In this document: piece by piece, positions 1 to 6,085 of the stretch | How positions within the stretch are numbered: the stretch's first letter is position 1 | Layout of the letters: every line of letters starts with the position of its first letter | Assembly (NCBI GenBank): GCA_937897585.1 | Contig: CALCNY010000083.1 | Coordinates: 1 to 13,294 of the forward strand | Length of the DNA stretch: 13,294 nucleotides | DNA from: an uncultured Chitinophagaceae bacterium | GTDB taxonomy: Bacteria > Bacteroidota > Bacteroidia > Chitinophagales > Chitinophagaceae | Reading direction: 5' to 3' | Notes under the pieces: generated by a model | The model's database searches: none | What the model was told of the DNA's origin: nothing | The model's input: only the letters and a program-made list of their open reading frames with translations | Made by a program: the position numbers and the translations under genes

Positions 1-1429
1 CAAAACCCAAACGCTTAAAGCCCTCATAAGTTACCATGGTAATGGATTTCTCCGGAACAGCTTCGCTAAGGTTTATTTTATCAACGATATCTGTTCCAAG
101 GTTAAACCAGTCATTAACGGTGATGCCTGTGTGCGACAAAACTCCCGACACAAATTCACCGGTCTTTTTATCCGTGAATCCGATAATCTCATTCATCCAC
201 TTTTTATAAGTGGGCTTTGGAACAACAACCAGTGGTCTTTTACATTTTCCCGAATATAGATTGTGAGCTAGATTGACAATAGCTGTCATGGTTTTTCCGA
301 CCCCCACATCAAATGCGTTGATACCGGAACCCATGGCCTCCATAAACGCAACCCCTTCACGCTGTATGTCGGTGATTTGAAGAAGTCCGGATTTGAAGCG
401 AGCTGAACACTCAAAGCCGATGGGCACTTTGGAATAGTTAATGTCTGACTGTCCGTTATACAGACGGTTCCATGCATAGTCCAAACGCTGCTGATCCTCA
501 AAGGCCAGTACCTCATGTAAAAACTTTGAAAACAAATATTCACCCTCGATTCTTGCATTTGCTTTCAGCTCTGCTTTTTCTTCCTTACTCATTTTGTCAT
601 CACGAAGGGCACGATTAGCAATGTAATAATCCGCAATATCCACCGGTGAACTTTTCTCAAAATCAGTGTCCTGGTTAAGTGTAAAAAGCCACTTAATAAA
701 TACATGTTGCAAAGTGTATTTAGTCTCTCCGTCAAAACGGATATTGATTTTCTCCCGGTCTTTTTTACGCTCAAGCTTTCCGTTGACCTTTTTTAATTCT
801 TCTGAATTCTCCAACTCCATAAATTCCTCACGAACCTGTGTAATGAAAAACAGATTGCCGTCCTGGGCAAAGTCGGAAATGGCTGTAATGATTGGTCGTT
901 CTTTCTCGTCCGGATTGGTTACAGAAAGCATCTCCGGCTTAGCATCTTTGATTGCTTTCAAATGCTTGTCATAGACATCATCGTCCCAGTGTTTTAGAAT
1001 ATCCTCTTTATCCTTTTCCAACTGCAACTCACGGTCGTACATATTTCCGTAGGTGTAGATCGGAAAGGGAAGGAGTTCTCCGGAGGTATAGAACAAAGCT
1101 CTGGCTCTAACCAGGTCAAACAGTTTTTCTTCCAGTGCTTTTCCGGTTTGTTTGAGATAATACTTTTCCCAACCCTTCATGGGTACGCCTAACTTTCGTT
1201 TATACCATACCCAACCTATAATCTCTGCTTCAGTAATCCCTTTATTGTAGCGTAGAACCACATCATCAAAGGATAACACTTTGCCTTCAGTGTCTCCCAA
1301 CCCTGACAGCTCGCCTGCTTCACGGAGTACTAGCTCAACCGTAGTGCGGTTGCCACTGATTCTGTTTGACAAATAAGGATTGATTGCACCTAGTGCGCTG
1401 ATGTGTTGTATGCCTGATAGATAACTCAT
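1..1429 (-). CDS. Large SNF2/DEAD-like helicase of the phage methylase-helicase family (N-terminal part, runs off the window)
   Basis: An open frame begins with ATG at 1429 and continues past position 1, giving about 476 residues without a stop. A P-loop is visible at residues 376-380 (GVGKT, preceded by FDV and followed by MTAIVNLAH). Downstream come VVVPKPTYKKW and TMVTYEGFKRLGF, which resemble helicase motifs Ia and its surroundings in the large helicases that are fused to N12-class adenine methylases in phages and conjugative elements, for example P1 DarB-like proteins. The first ~370 residues are charged and I recognise no domain there. The start overlaps the upstream gene's stop as ATGA, so translation is probably coupled. 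Together with the methyltransferase at 2834-3601 it probably supplies the helicase half of a methylase-helicase pair. The DExx box and C-terminal RecA domain lie outside the window. I am confident of a nucleotide-dependent translocase or helicase, less so of its role. Confidence 0.8.
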   Translation of the reverse strand, partial: MSYLSGIQHISALGAINPYLSNRISGNRTTVELVLREAGELSGLGDTEGKVLSFDDVVLRYNKGITEAEIIGWVWYKRKLGVPMKGWEKYYLKQTGKALEEKLFDLVRARALFYTSGELLPFPIYTYGNMYDRELQLEKDKEDILKHWDDDVYDKHLKAIKDAKPEMLSVTNPDEKERPIITAISDFAQDGNLFFITQVREEFMELENSEELKKVNGKLERKKDREKINIRFDGETKYTLQHVFIKWLFTLNQDTDFEKSSPVDIADYYIANRALRDDKMSKEEKAELKANARIEGEYLFSKFLHEVLAFEDQQRLDYAWNRLYNGQSDINYSKVPIGFECSARFKSGLLQITDIQREGVAFMEAMGSGINAFDVGVGKTMTAIVNLAHNLYSGKCKRPLVVVPKPTYKKWMNEIIGFTDKKTGEFVSGVLSHTGITVNDWFNLGTDIVDKINLSEAVPEKSITMVTYEGFKRLGF

Positions 1430-2079
1430 AGTTCTGTCATTTGAAGTTCTAATTCAAGAGCCAGTGCTTCCAGCTCCAATGTCTTTGAGGATGCTTTACC
1501 TCGGTTGGCTTTCATGAAATTCAAAAGATGAACATTGGCATCTCTAATTTCTCTGAAATTCACATTATCCTCGATATAGTCACCCTTGGTTATTTGTAAA
1601 TTGTAATCCACTCCTCCTTGGTAAATCCTTGCTGTGAACTCCCCATTTGTGTACTCCACATCAAAATCCGGATCTTCCGCATCAAAGTATTTAATAGACC
1701 ATTCAAAGGGAACAGGCAGGATTAAAAGCCCATCACCAATGCCATGACCAATCGTGTTTTCAATCCAAGTTTTATCTCCTTTAATGGATATTGGAAACTC
1801 CCTGGAAGTAGTAATAATTTCCTCTCCACAAACTTTTTCCGGATGCATGGCAAACCAGTTATTGAAACTGCATGTCTCTATGAGCGTTAGTGGCGTGTTT
1901 GGGATTTCCTTTTCCTTCATTTTTGCCTCACATAGATTCCGCTCCCTTGCTTTATCTCGCATCACTCCATTTCTGAGTAATGGCAAATCCGGATCATCAT
2001 TTTGAGCCTGGGCAATAGCATCCCTATACACTTCAAGTCGTGCCCTGTAGTACATCGGAAGTTCCTCAGCGTAGCTCAT
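1426..2079 (-). CDS. Unknown 217-aa protein between the JAB protein and the helicase
   Basis: I do not recognise this 217-residue protein. It has no membrane segment or signal peptide. The N-terminal ~60 residues are helical and charged. The middle (about 60-180) is rich in aromatic and acidic residues with alternating hydrophobic stretches, suggesting a compact alpha/beta fold, and it contains GHGIGDGLLILPVPFEW. The last ~17 residues are a Leu/Glu-rich helix (LELEALALELELQMTEL). The stop overlaps the helicase ATG (ATGA), and the ATG follows the JAB gene stop by two bases, so it is in the same operon. Its fixed place between JAB and helicase suggests it is an accessory of the methylase-helicase system. 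Its C-terminus and the DNA around its 3' junction resemble those of the preceding gene. Confidence 0.75.
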   Translation of the reverse strand: MSYAEELPMYYRARLEVYRDAIAQAQNDDPDLPLLRNGVMRDKARERNLCEAKMKEKEIPNTPLTLIETCSFNNWFAMHPEKVCGEEIITTSREFPISIKGDKTWIENTIGHGIGDGLLILPVPFEWSIKYFDAEDPDFDVEYTNGEFTARIYQGGVDYNLQITKGDYIEDNVNFREIRDANVHLLNFMKANRGKASSKTLELEALALELELQMTEL

Positions 2080-2081
2080 GA

Positions 2082-2837
2082 TTACATCATTTCAAGTTCT
2101 TGTTCAATTAAGGGTATTACAGCAGCAGGAATCATTTGGTCGTGCAACACTTTTCTAATCACCATTTCCTCTGCCTTTTTATAGCCCTCTCTGCTATGCA
2201 GCAACTCATATAGATTCGGAGCATTAGCTTCGGTTACTCTTTTTAATTGCTTTAGAATCTCACCTCTAAGTTTTGTTTCCAGTGCTGAAGTTTTCTCTAT
2301 TCCACCAAGGCTTCGTTCATTTTCATCCAGGAATGAATAATAACCTTCCTTGGTCGTAATAATGTGGTCTAGCAGCCTGATGTCATAGAGTGCTAGTGCC
2401 TCTTTAAGTCGCTTGGTTATTACTCTATCCGCCTCACTTGGTTTTAGATTTCCGCTTGGATGATTATGTGAGATTATCACAGCCTTAGCAAGTGTTTTCA
2501 ATGCCACTGCCGATACAATTTCAACATCCACCGTTGTAGAGTTTATCGTACCGGTTGAATGATGATAGTACCCAATTATTTTATTCGCTTGACTTAAATA
2601 CATTGCCACAAAATGCTCCTGCACATCAATGCCTTTCAAAATAGTTTCACGAATAAATTGATATACATCATCAGAGCTGGTTACATTACCAAAGAACAAA
2701 CGATCCCCTTTAAAAGTGACTTCAATCTCACGAACATTCAGCTCTGCATTTAACTCATCGAGCTGTTGCTGTAGTTCATCAAAGTTGTCTTTGTCGTACA
2801 CAAAGTGTGGTTGGTACTGTTGTATCTTATAGTTCAT
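2082..2837 (-). CDS. RadC-like JAB/JAMM domain protein
   Basis: The 251-residue protein carries a full JAMM metal-binding pattern: Glu106 in the VDVEIV segment, His124 and His126 in ISHNHPSGN, Ser128, and Asp137 in PSEAD. RLLDHII follows at about 154-160, the typical RadC C-terminal strand. The domain spans roughly residues 55-172. The N-terminal ~50 residues and the helical C-terminus (about 180-251) are extra, and the helix-hairpin-helix of chromosomal RadC is absent. RadC-type JAB proteins are very common in phages, plasmids and ICEs, often near antirestriction or methylase genes, but their activity is poorly defined; the fold suggests a zinc-dependent hydrolase. The start overlaps the methyltransferase stop as ATGA and the product is probably co-translated. 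The domain call is firm; the role in this element is inferred. Confidence 0.88.
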   Translation of the reverse strand: MNYKIQQYQPHFVYDKDNFDELQQQLDELNAELNVREIEVTFKGDRLFFGNVTSSDDVYQFIRETILKGIDVQEHFVAMYLSQANKIIGYYHHSTGTINSTTVDVEIVSAVALKTLAKAVIISHNHPSGNLKPSEADRVITKRLKEALALYDIRLLDHIITTKEGYYSFLDENERSLGGIEKTSALETKLRGEILKQLKRVTEANAPNLYELLHSREGYKKAEEMVIRKVLHDQMIPAAVIPLIEQELEMM

Positions 2838-3601
2838 GCGTTTGCTTTTCTTCTGAATACTAAAATATCTGTGGGGACTTGTGATGCCTTGAATACCGGA
2901 GGTAAACGATAGGCATCCACGAAGTCCGCTATGTCTTGTATCTCCATTTTCTCTCCCTGATAACTAATTCCATTTCGCATAAAATTGCTCGATGTTAAAT
3001 ACACCAGCAGGCCACCCGGACGAAGCAGCTTTAGTCCATAGTACATGAAGAACAGTTCGATTTGGTGCATCTTCGGCCTTGGAAAATATGAGCTGTATTT
3101 GTTCTTGTATTTACCATAAGGCGGATTACCAATGACCAGTGAAAACGGATAACCCTCTAGCCAAGTGAGTTTGTTTTTTAATCTCTGTGTATATCTTGGA
3201 GGCTCTAAAAATGCTGTCTCAAAATAGCCCTGATAAATGTGTGCATCAGGGTAAGTGATTTCAGCAATGCGTTTGGTTATTGGATTAATCTCAAAACCAT
3301 AGCAGCGTTCTTTAAACGGAGCTGGAGCAAAGAATCTACCTGTGGCTAGTGACGGCTCCAGGATATTTCCCTTCGCATCAAAGCCATGTCGCATGGCAAG
3401 CTTCCACATCAGATCTACAATGTACTCCGGTGTATAAAACTCATAGAGCAACCCTTCACCGGTTGCTCCCTTTGATCCTTGTCCTCCGTCTCCTTCATAT
3501 TGTTGAATAAAGGCTATGTCTTTTTGAGAATAGTTCTCTTTCTTGCTATCCTTCTCCTTAATAAAGGCTTCTATTTTCTTATTGAGTTCATACTGATTCA
3601 T
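2834..3601 (-). CDS. Adenine-N6 DNA methyltransferase (N12/Eco57I-like, stand-alone)
   Basis: A 255-residue SAM-dependent DNA methyltransferase. The conserved FYTP box (motif X) is at 55-58. The SAM-binding motif I region is ILEPSLATGRFF at about 80-91, with a second acidic loop at GFEINP (102-107). The catalytic NPPYG is at 159-163, typical of adenine-N6 (or cytosine-N4) methylases. After it come HQIELFFMYYGLKLLRPGGLLVYLTS in two blocks (about 179-204) and the RLPPVF...TDILVFRRK tail seen in N12-class methylase-helicase proteins. Motif I has Leu-Ala where the family usually has Ala-Gly or similar, but it still looks functional. In relatives this domain is usually fused to the helicase; here it ends after the methylase core and a JAB gene follows with ATGA overlap. 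Probable role: modification of element DNA against host restriction. No cognate endonuclease is visible. Confidence 0.88.
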   Translation of the reverse strand: MNQYELNKKIEAFIKEKDSKKENYSQKDIAFIQQYEGDGGQGSKGATGEGLLYEFYTPEYIVDLMWKLAMRHGFDAKGNILEPSLATGRFFAPAPFKERCYGFEINPITKRIAEITYPDAHIYQGYFETAFLEPPRYTQRLKNKLTWLEGYPFSLVIGNPPYGKYKNKYSSYFPRPKMHQIELFFMYYGLKLLRPGGLLVYLTSSNFMRNGISYQGEKMEIQDIADFVDAYRLPPVFKASQVPTDILVFRRKANA

Positions 3602-3606
3602 ACTGG

Positions 3607-4236
3607 TTAGTTTTTTCTTTGAATTTGTATGAACTCCGAATAAGTTATGTGTGCATTGGGATTTTTAAGTGATACACGCTGCATCACTTTTCTTGGAGAA
3701 AATATCCATAGCCAGGGTTTCTCACGCTTTCCTTTAAAGACTACCTGAACCAGTGTGTCTCTTGAATTTACACTGACCTCCTGCGTTGAATCATGTGATA
3801 TGCCTTGAATGTCATACCAGGCATCCTTGTAGTTAAATACCTTAACCCTAATAGTGTCACGAACAACACTATCTCTTAATCTTGTAGTAAATCTTTTCTC
3901 AGTGTAGTATGATGTAGCTGCAACGCTCTGTGCTGCTTTTGGATTGATTTGTAGATTTTTTATTTCATCTAAAAGTCTTGGATATAAAGTTCCTAACTCT
4001 TTCAATCGAAGCTGCATAACTTCATTCTCTGCTGCTAATTGCCCTGACTTGGTGTTAATTTGTCTTAGCTGCTGAACCGTCAGCTCCAGTGTCTTTTCCA
4101 GTCTGGATTTCTCCTTGCTCAAAGCGATTATCTTTCGTCCAAGACCTAACAGGAGTATGAATACGATTGCTATTAGCACTATCGTCAATAGTGTTCTTGT
4201 TGCTTTGCTCGTCAGTATCGTTGTCAGCAATTTCAT
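3607..4236 (-). CDS. Spanin-like TM plus coiled-coil protein (resembles DUF6549 of Bacteroidota phages)
   Basis: A 209-residue protein with one N-terminal membrane helix (about 14-33, TLLTIVLIAIVFILLLGL), then a long coiled coil (about 37-98, rich in Lys, Glu, Gln and Leu), then a beta-rich C-terminal domain (about 110-209) with VFNYKDAWYDIQG and KNPNAHITYSEFIQI. This N-in, periplasmic coiled-coil layout matches inner-membrane spanins (Rz-like), and the C-terminal pattern recalls the DUF6549-type proteins in lysis regions of Bacteroides phages; that assignment is from memory. It follows the lysin and holin-like genes and precedes the methyltransferase by five bases. Its first 182 bp overlap the end of the holin-like gene in another frame, an Rz/Rz1-style overlap. 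Likely role: fusing or disrupting envelope membranes in the last step of lysis. Confidence 0.75.
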   Translation of the reverse strand: MKLLTTILTSKATRTLLTIVLIAIVFILLLGLGRKIIALSKEKSRLEKTLELTVQQLRQINTKSGQLAAENEVMQLRLKELGTLYPRLLDEIKNLQINPKAAQSVAATSYYTEKRFTTRLRDSVVRDTIRVKVFNYKDAWYDIQGISHDSTQEVSVNSRDTLVQVVFKGKREKPWLWIFSPRKVMQRVSLKNPNAHITYSEFIQIQRKN

Positions 4237-4408
4237 TACTCGATGGTCGTTTAGTTTGCGCCCAGATGTAGGCTGATAAAATCGTCATCATGGCTGTGAT
4301 GCTGCATGTGGCAACCATTTCCATTTTGGAAACAACTGCCAGCACTGTAATACAGGCAAGAAATAATCCTGCTATCACCGTTAACTTGAACCGTGTCTTT
4401 GTTGTCAT
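4055..4408 (-). CDS. Holin-like protein with two membrane helices
   Basis: A 117-residue protein with a short basic N-terminus, two hydrophobic helices (about 8-26 and 31-50) and a long hydrophilic tail rich in Asn, Asp, Ser and Lys (52-117). Two closely spaced helices plus a charged tail fit class II-type holins, and the position between lysin and spanin-like genes supports a lysis role. The last ~60 codons overlap the spanin-like gene in a different frame, and the tail's composition may simply reflect that constraint. It starts at an ATG behind an A-rich leader without a Shine-Dalgarno sequence. A competing 61-aa frame from 4436 encodes no membrane helix and is not preferred. The holin function is inferred from topology and neighbours only. 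Confidence 0.65.
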   Translation of the reverse strand: MTTKTRFKLTVIAGLFLACITVLAVVSKMEMVATCSITAMMTILSAYIWAQTKRPSSNEIADNDTDEQSNKNTIDDSANSNRIHTPVRSWTKDNRFEQGEIQTGKDTGADGSAAKTN

Positions 4409-4439
4409 TGGATTTGTATTTTAATATTTTGCTCATTGT

Positions 4440-4721
4440 TTACAGAACTGTTCTTTCCCAAATTCCACCCTTGCAAACTTGCAGCGTGAATTCTCCGGTT
4501 GCAGGGTCTTTGCCTAATCTAAAATTGCCATCCGCATTTAGCCTTGCCACATCATACACCCAGTAAATCCATGAACCCTCAATTCTGATAATCTGTCCAC
4601 CTTTTTCAACTCCAACGGATTTGATATTTATTGGACTTAAAAATGTCTTTTCACCTGTTATGGTTTGACTGTTGCTAACATCAACAGCCCCATCAACCTG
4701 TTTTACTTTTACTTTCTCCAT
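4440..4721 (-). CDS. Small fibre/spike-like protein
   Basis: A 93-residue protein starting MEKVKVKQVDGAVDVSNSQT, followed by TGEKTFLSPI and a C-terminal beta-rich part with GNFRLGKDPATGEFTLQV. The QTITGEKTF phrase is frequent near the start of phage tail-fibre and other appendage proteins. The N-terminal VKxKQxDG string recurs in the next upstream gene (4729-5085), suggesting a shared docking segment. No membrane segment is present. It lies seven bases downstream of that gene and 31 bp upstream of the holin-like gene. A receptor-binding or decoration role is inferred; the protein is too short to be a full fibre, so it could be a cap or tip subunit. Confidence 0.65.
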   Translation of the reverse strand: MEKVKVKQVDGAVDVSNSQTITGEKTFLSPINIKSVGVEKGGQIIRIEGSWIYWVYDVARLNADGNFRLGKDPATGEFTLQVCKGGIWERTVL

Positions 4722-4728
4722 GGATTAA

Positions 4729-5085
4729 TTAGTGTGTGTAATAAACTATGATTGTATCATCCTGCTCTGTGATGTAAGGCACAGATATTTGAATGACAAT
4801 ATTCCCCGGATTACTTTTTACATTCTCCACTAGCACGCCATTAAAAAACACTTGCACCGTTGCAGGATCAGTAATAGGAAAACTCAGCTTGATAGAGATA
4901 GCCTCATATTCTTTTGCAAATATGCCGTTGAACTGTTCCTTTGCTTTGTTCTGAATGGTTCCGGTATTACCCATTGCCTCCTTCACTTCAATAGCAATAG
5001 CCAACGCTTGCTGGCTGGTAGATGTTAGACCTTCGAGCTGTTTACCAAGGCCGTCAATCTGTTTAATTTTTACAAATTCTCCCAT
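4729..5085 (-). CDS. Fibre/spike-like protein with VKIKQIDGL docking segment
   Basis: A 118-residue protein. The N-terminus (MGEFVKIKQIDGLGKQLEGL) is like the first residues of many phage fibre proteins and matches the downstream 93-aa protein. A helical segment follows (about 20-55), then a beta domain (about 60-118) with VQVFFNGVLVE at 77-87 and DDTIIVYY at 109-116. The FxxNGVLxE...DxIxVxY pattern is also found in the neighbouring 135-aa protein, so the two likely share a beta-sandwich domain. Spacing to the neighbours is six and seven bases. The arrangement of docking segment, helix and beta head is consistent with a short trimeric spike, but the oligomeric state is not visible from sequence. 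Confidence 0.7.
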   Translation of the reverse strand: MGEFVKIKQIDGLGKQLEGLTSTSQQALAIAIEVKEAMGNTGTIQNKAKEQFNGIFAKEYEAISIKLSFPITDPATVQVFFNGVLVENVKSNPGNIVIQISVPYITEQDDTIIVYYTH

Positions 5086-5091
5086 TATCTT

Positions 5092-5499
5092 TTAGTATTT
5101 TAATTCCAGGTATTTGACATAAATGATGTCGTTAAAATCGAGATTAAATCCACCATGCCAGTATAGAAATTTTCCGTCCGTATGGTAGTCTTTATCACTT
5201 CCATATTCATACAGCACGCCATTGACCGTAAAAAACAAATTCGAGCCGTCTGTGTCTAACACAAACGGAAATATGTTCTGTGTTTCCACTTTGGGAGACA
5301 ACTTAAAATTGATGTTCTGCCAAACCAACTTAGGAACTGTGCCATCACCGCTGTCGGTTCCACTAAATGAGCTTATCCTATAAACCTCATCATGCACAAT
5401 GATTTCATCATTCACCGTATCGCCAAGCATCTCCAAGATTTCTTTTGTAGAGAAGTTTCTTGATTCACCGGTTAGTATATGTCGAAGTGTAAATCCCAT
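5092..5499 (-). CDS. Beta-rich fibre/spike-like protein
   Basis: A 135-residue protein with no signal or membrane segment. The first ~45 residues are mixed and helical (GFTLRHILTGESRNFSTKEI). The remainder is beta-rich and ends FFTVNGVLYEYG (89-100), an aromatic stretch KFLYWHGGFNLDF and DIIYVKYLELKY. The NGVLxE and DIIxVxY elements match the downstream 118-aa protein, so I infer a common beta-sandwich head typical of phage appendages. Its ATG shares bases with the stop of the -1 frame that extends the lysin (TAATG), indicating that ribosomes translating that extension could feed directly into this gene. Receptor binding is plausible but unproven. Confidence 0.7.
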   Translation of the reverse strand: MGFTLRHILTGESRNFSTKEILEMLGDTVNDEIIVHDEVYRISSFSGTDSGDGTVPKLVWQNINFKLSPKVETQNIFPFVLDTDGSNLFFTVNGVLYEYGSDKDYHTDGKFLYWHGGFNLDFNDIIYVKYLELKY

Positions 5500-5627
5500 T
5501 ACTTTTCAATTATTACTTTTCTTTCATTGTTTCTTTTCCAAATCCATCTCCCAACCCAAAACAACAGCGCAGCACCAACAAGACTAATTCCACCTTCAGC
5601 AACTACTTTAGGTGTTATAGCAAGGCT
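5499..5627 (-). CDS. Frame -1 extension of the lysin: C-terminal membrane anchor
   Basis: A 42-codon frame directly follows the A9 run near the end of the lysin gene and ends with TAA at 5499-5501, overlapping the next gene's ATG as TAATG. It encodes SLAITPKVVAEGG, a hydrophobic helix (ISLVGAALLFWVGRWIW) and a basic tail (KRNNERKVIIEK), a convincing membrane anchor. The frame has no ATG, GTG or TTG before the helix: it opens just after a TAA at 5634-5636 and the only upstream option is a non-canonical ATA. A -1 shift on the A run would join it to lysin residue 153 and give a product of about 195 residues. A one-base homopolymer error in the assembly, or a real inactivating deletion, would explain the pattern equally well. 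Confidence 0.55.
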   Translation of the reverse strand, partial: SLAITPKVVAEGGISLVGAALLFWVGRWIWKRNNERKVIIEK

Positions 5628-6085
5628 TTTTTTTTAGCGATGTCAAGTATCTTTTCATACAAATTGATGATGCTCGTTCTATAACCCTCACGGTTATCTC
5701 CATTGCTCTCACTGATGTATGGTGAGTATGAAATCTTCTGCGCATAGGCTTTGTAATCATTTGCCACGGAGTGCGCTGACTTGTATTTGCTGGCAATCAG
5801 TCTGGCAAAATCATAGAAGCTATCCTGTGGCGAAGGATAAACCCTGAACTTCAATTTGTATTGATTCTGTGCCTGGTATATTTTTCCATCCCAAAATTCA
5901 TTGGGCGAGCCTCCAGCAGTGATGCCAAAAAAGTTATTGCTGTTCACCGCAAGACCCGATGTTCCCCAGGCACTCTCATGTGCTCCCTGTGAGAGAATAA
6001 TCAAAGGATCCATTTTAAATCTTTCTCCTGCTGCCTTTGCATAAGGCAGATATGTCGTTACATAATGTTCTGACTTTATGCTCAT
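5615..6085 (-). CDS. Lysin: GH73-type glucosaminidase / FlgJ-like muramidase
   Basis: A 156-residue peptidoglycan hydrolase, about one glucosaminidase (GH73) domain in length. Residues 11-60 hold YLPYAKAAGERFKMDPLIIL, then SQGAHESAWGTSGLA with the likely catalytic Glu37, then NNFFGI. The later YISESNGDNREGYRTSIINL segment matches the family's C-terminal region with conserved Tyr. There is no signal peptide, so release would need a holin or other export. Zero frame ends KKKALL right after a nine-A run, and the -1 frame continues into a membrane helix. The start overlaps the stop of the 359-aa gene as ATGA. Role: cleavage of cell-wall glycan at the end of infection, or as a virion-borne entry enzyme if it is anchored in a viral membrane. 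Confidence 0.88.
   Translation of the reverse strand: MSIKSEHYVTTYLPYAKAAGERFKMDPLIILSQGAHESAWGTSGLAVNSNNFFGITAGGSPNEFWDGKIYQAQNQYKLKFRVYPSPQDSFYDFARLIASKYKSAHSVANDYKAYAQKISYSPYISESNGDNREGYRTSIINLYEKILDIAKKKALL
5627..5635 (-). promoter_or_regulatory. A9 slippery run (candidate -1 frameshift or transcriptional slippage site)
   Basis: On the coding strand nine consecutive A residues span three in-frame Lys codons (GCT AAA AAA AAA GCC). Such a run provides an A AAA AAA heptamer, the classic -1 slip site, and is also long enough for polymerase slippage. Nine or ten codons after the shift the -1 frame enters a membrane helix, and the zero frame stops four codons after the run. I did not find a clear downstream stem-loop by eye. 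Confidence 0.5.

Noticed and set aside
286..774. Short minus-strand frames of 90 and 61 aa inside the helicase gene
   Set aside because: The helicase frame runs open through the whole stretch with a recognisable P-loop, so these are out-of-frame shadows.
4251..4436. A 61-aa minus-strand frame starting upstream of the holin-like gene
   Set aside because: It lacks membrane helices, is Cys/His-rich without pattern, and lies in the shadow of the two-helix holin-like frame.
5502..5618. An independent small membrane protein starting at the ATA codon that overlaps the lysin stop
   Set aside because: ATA is not a usual start and no ATG, GTG or TTG precedes the helix; a frame change on the A9 run explains it better.
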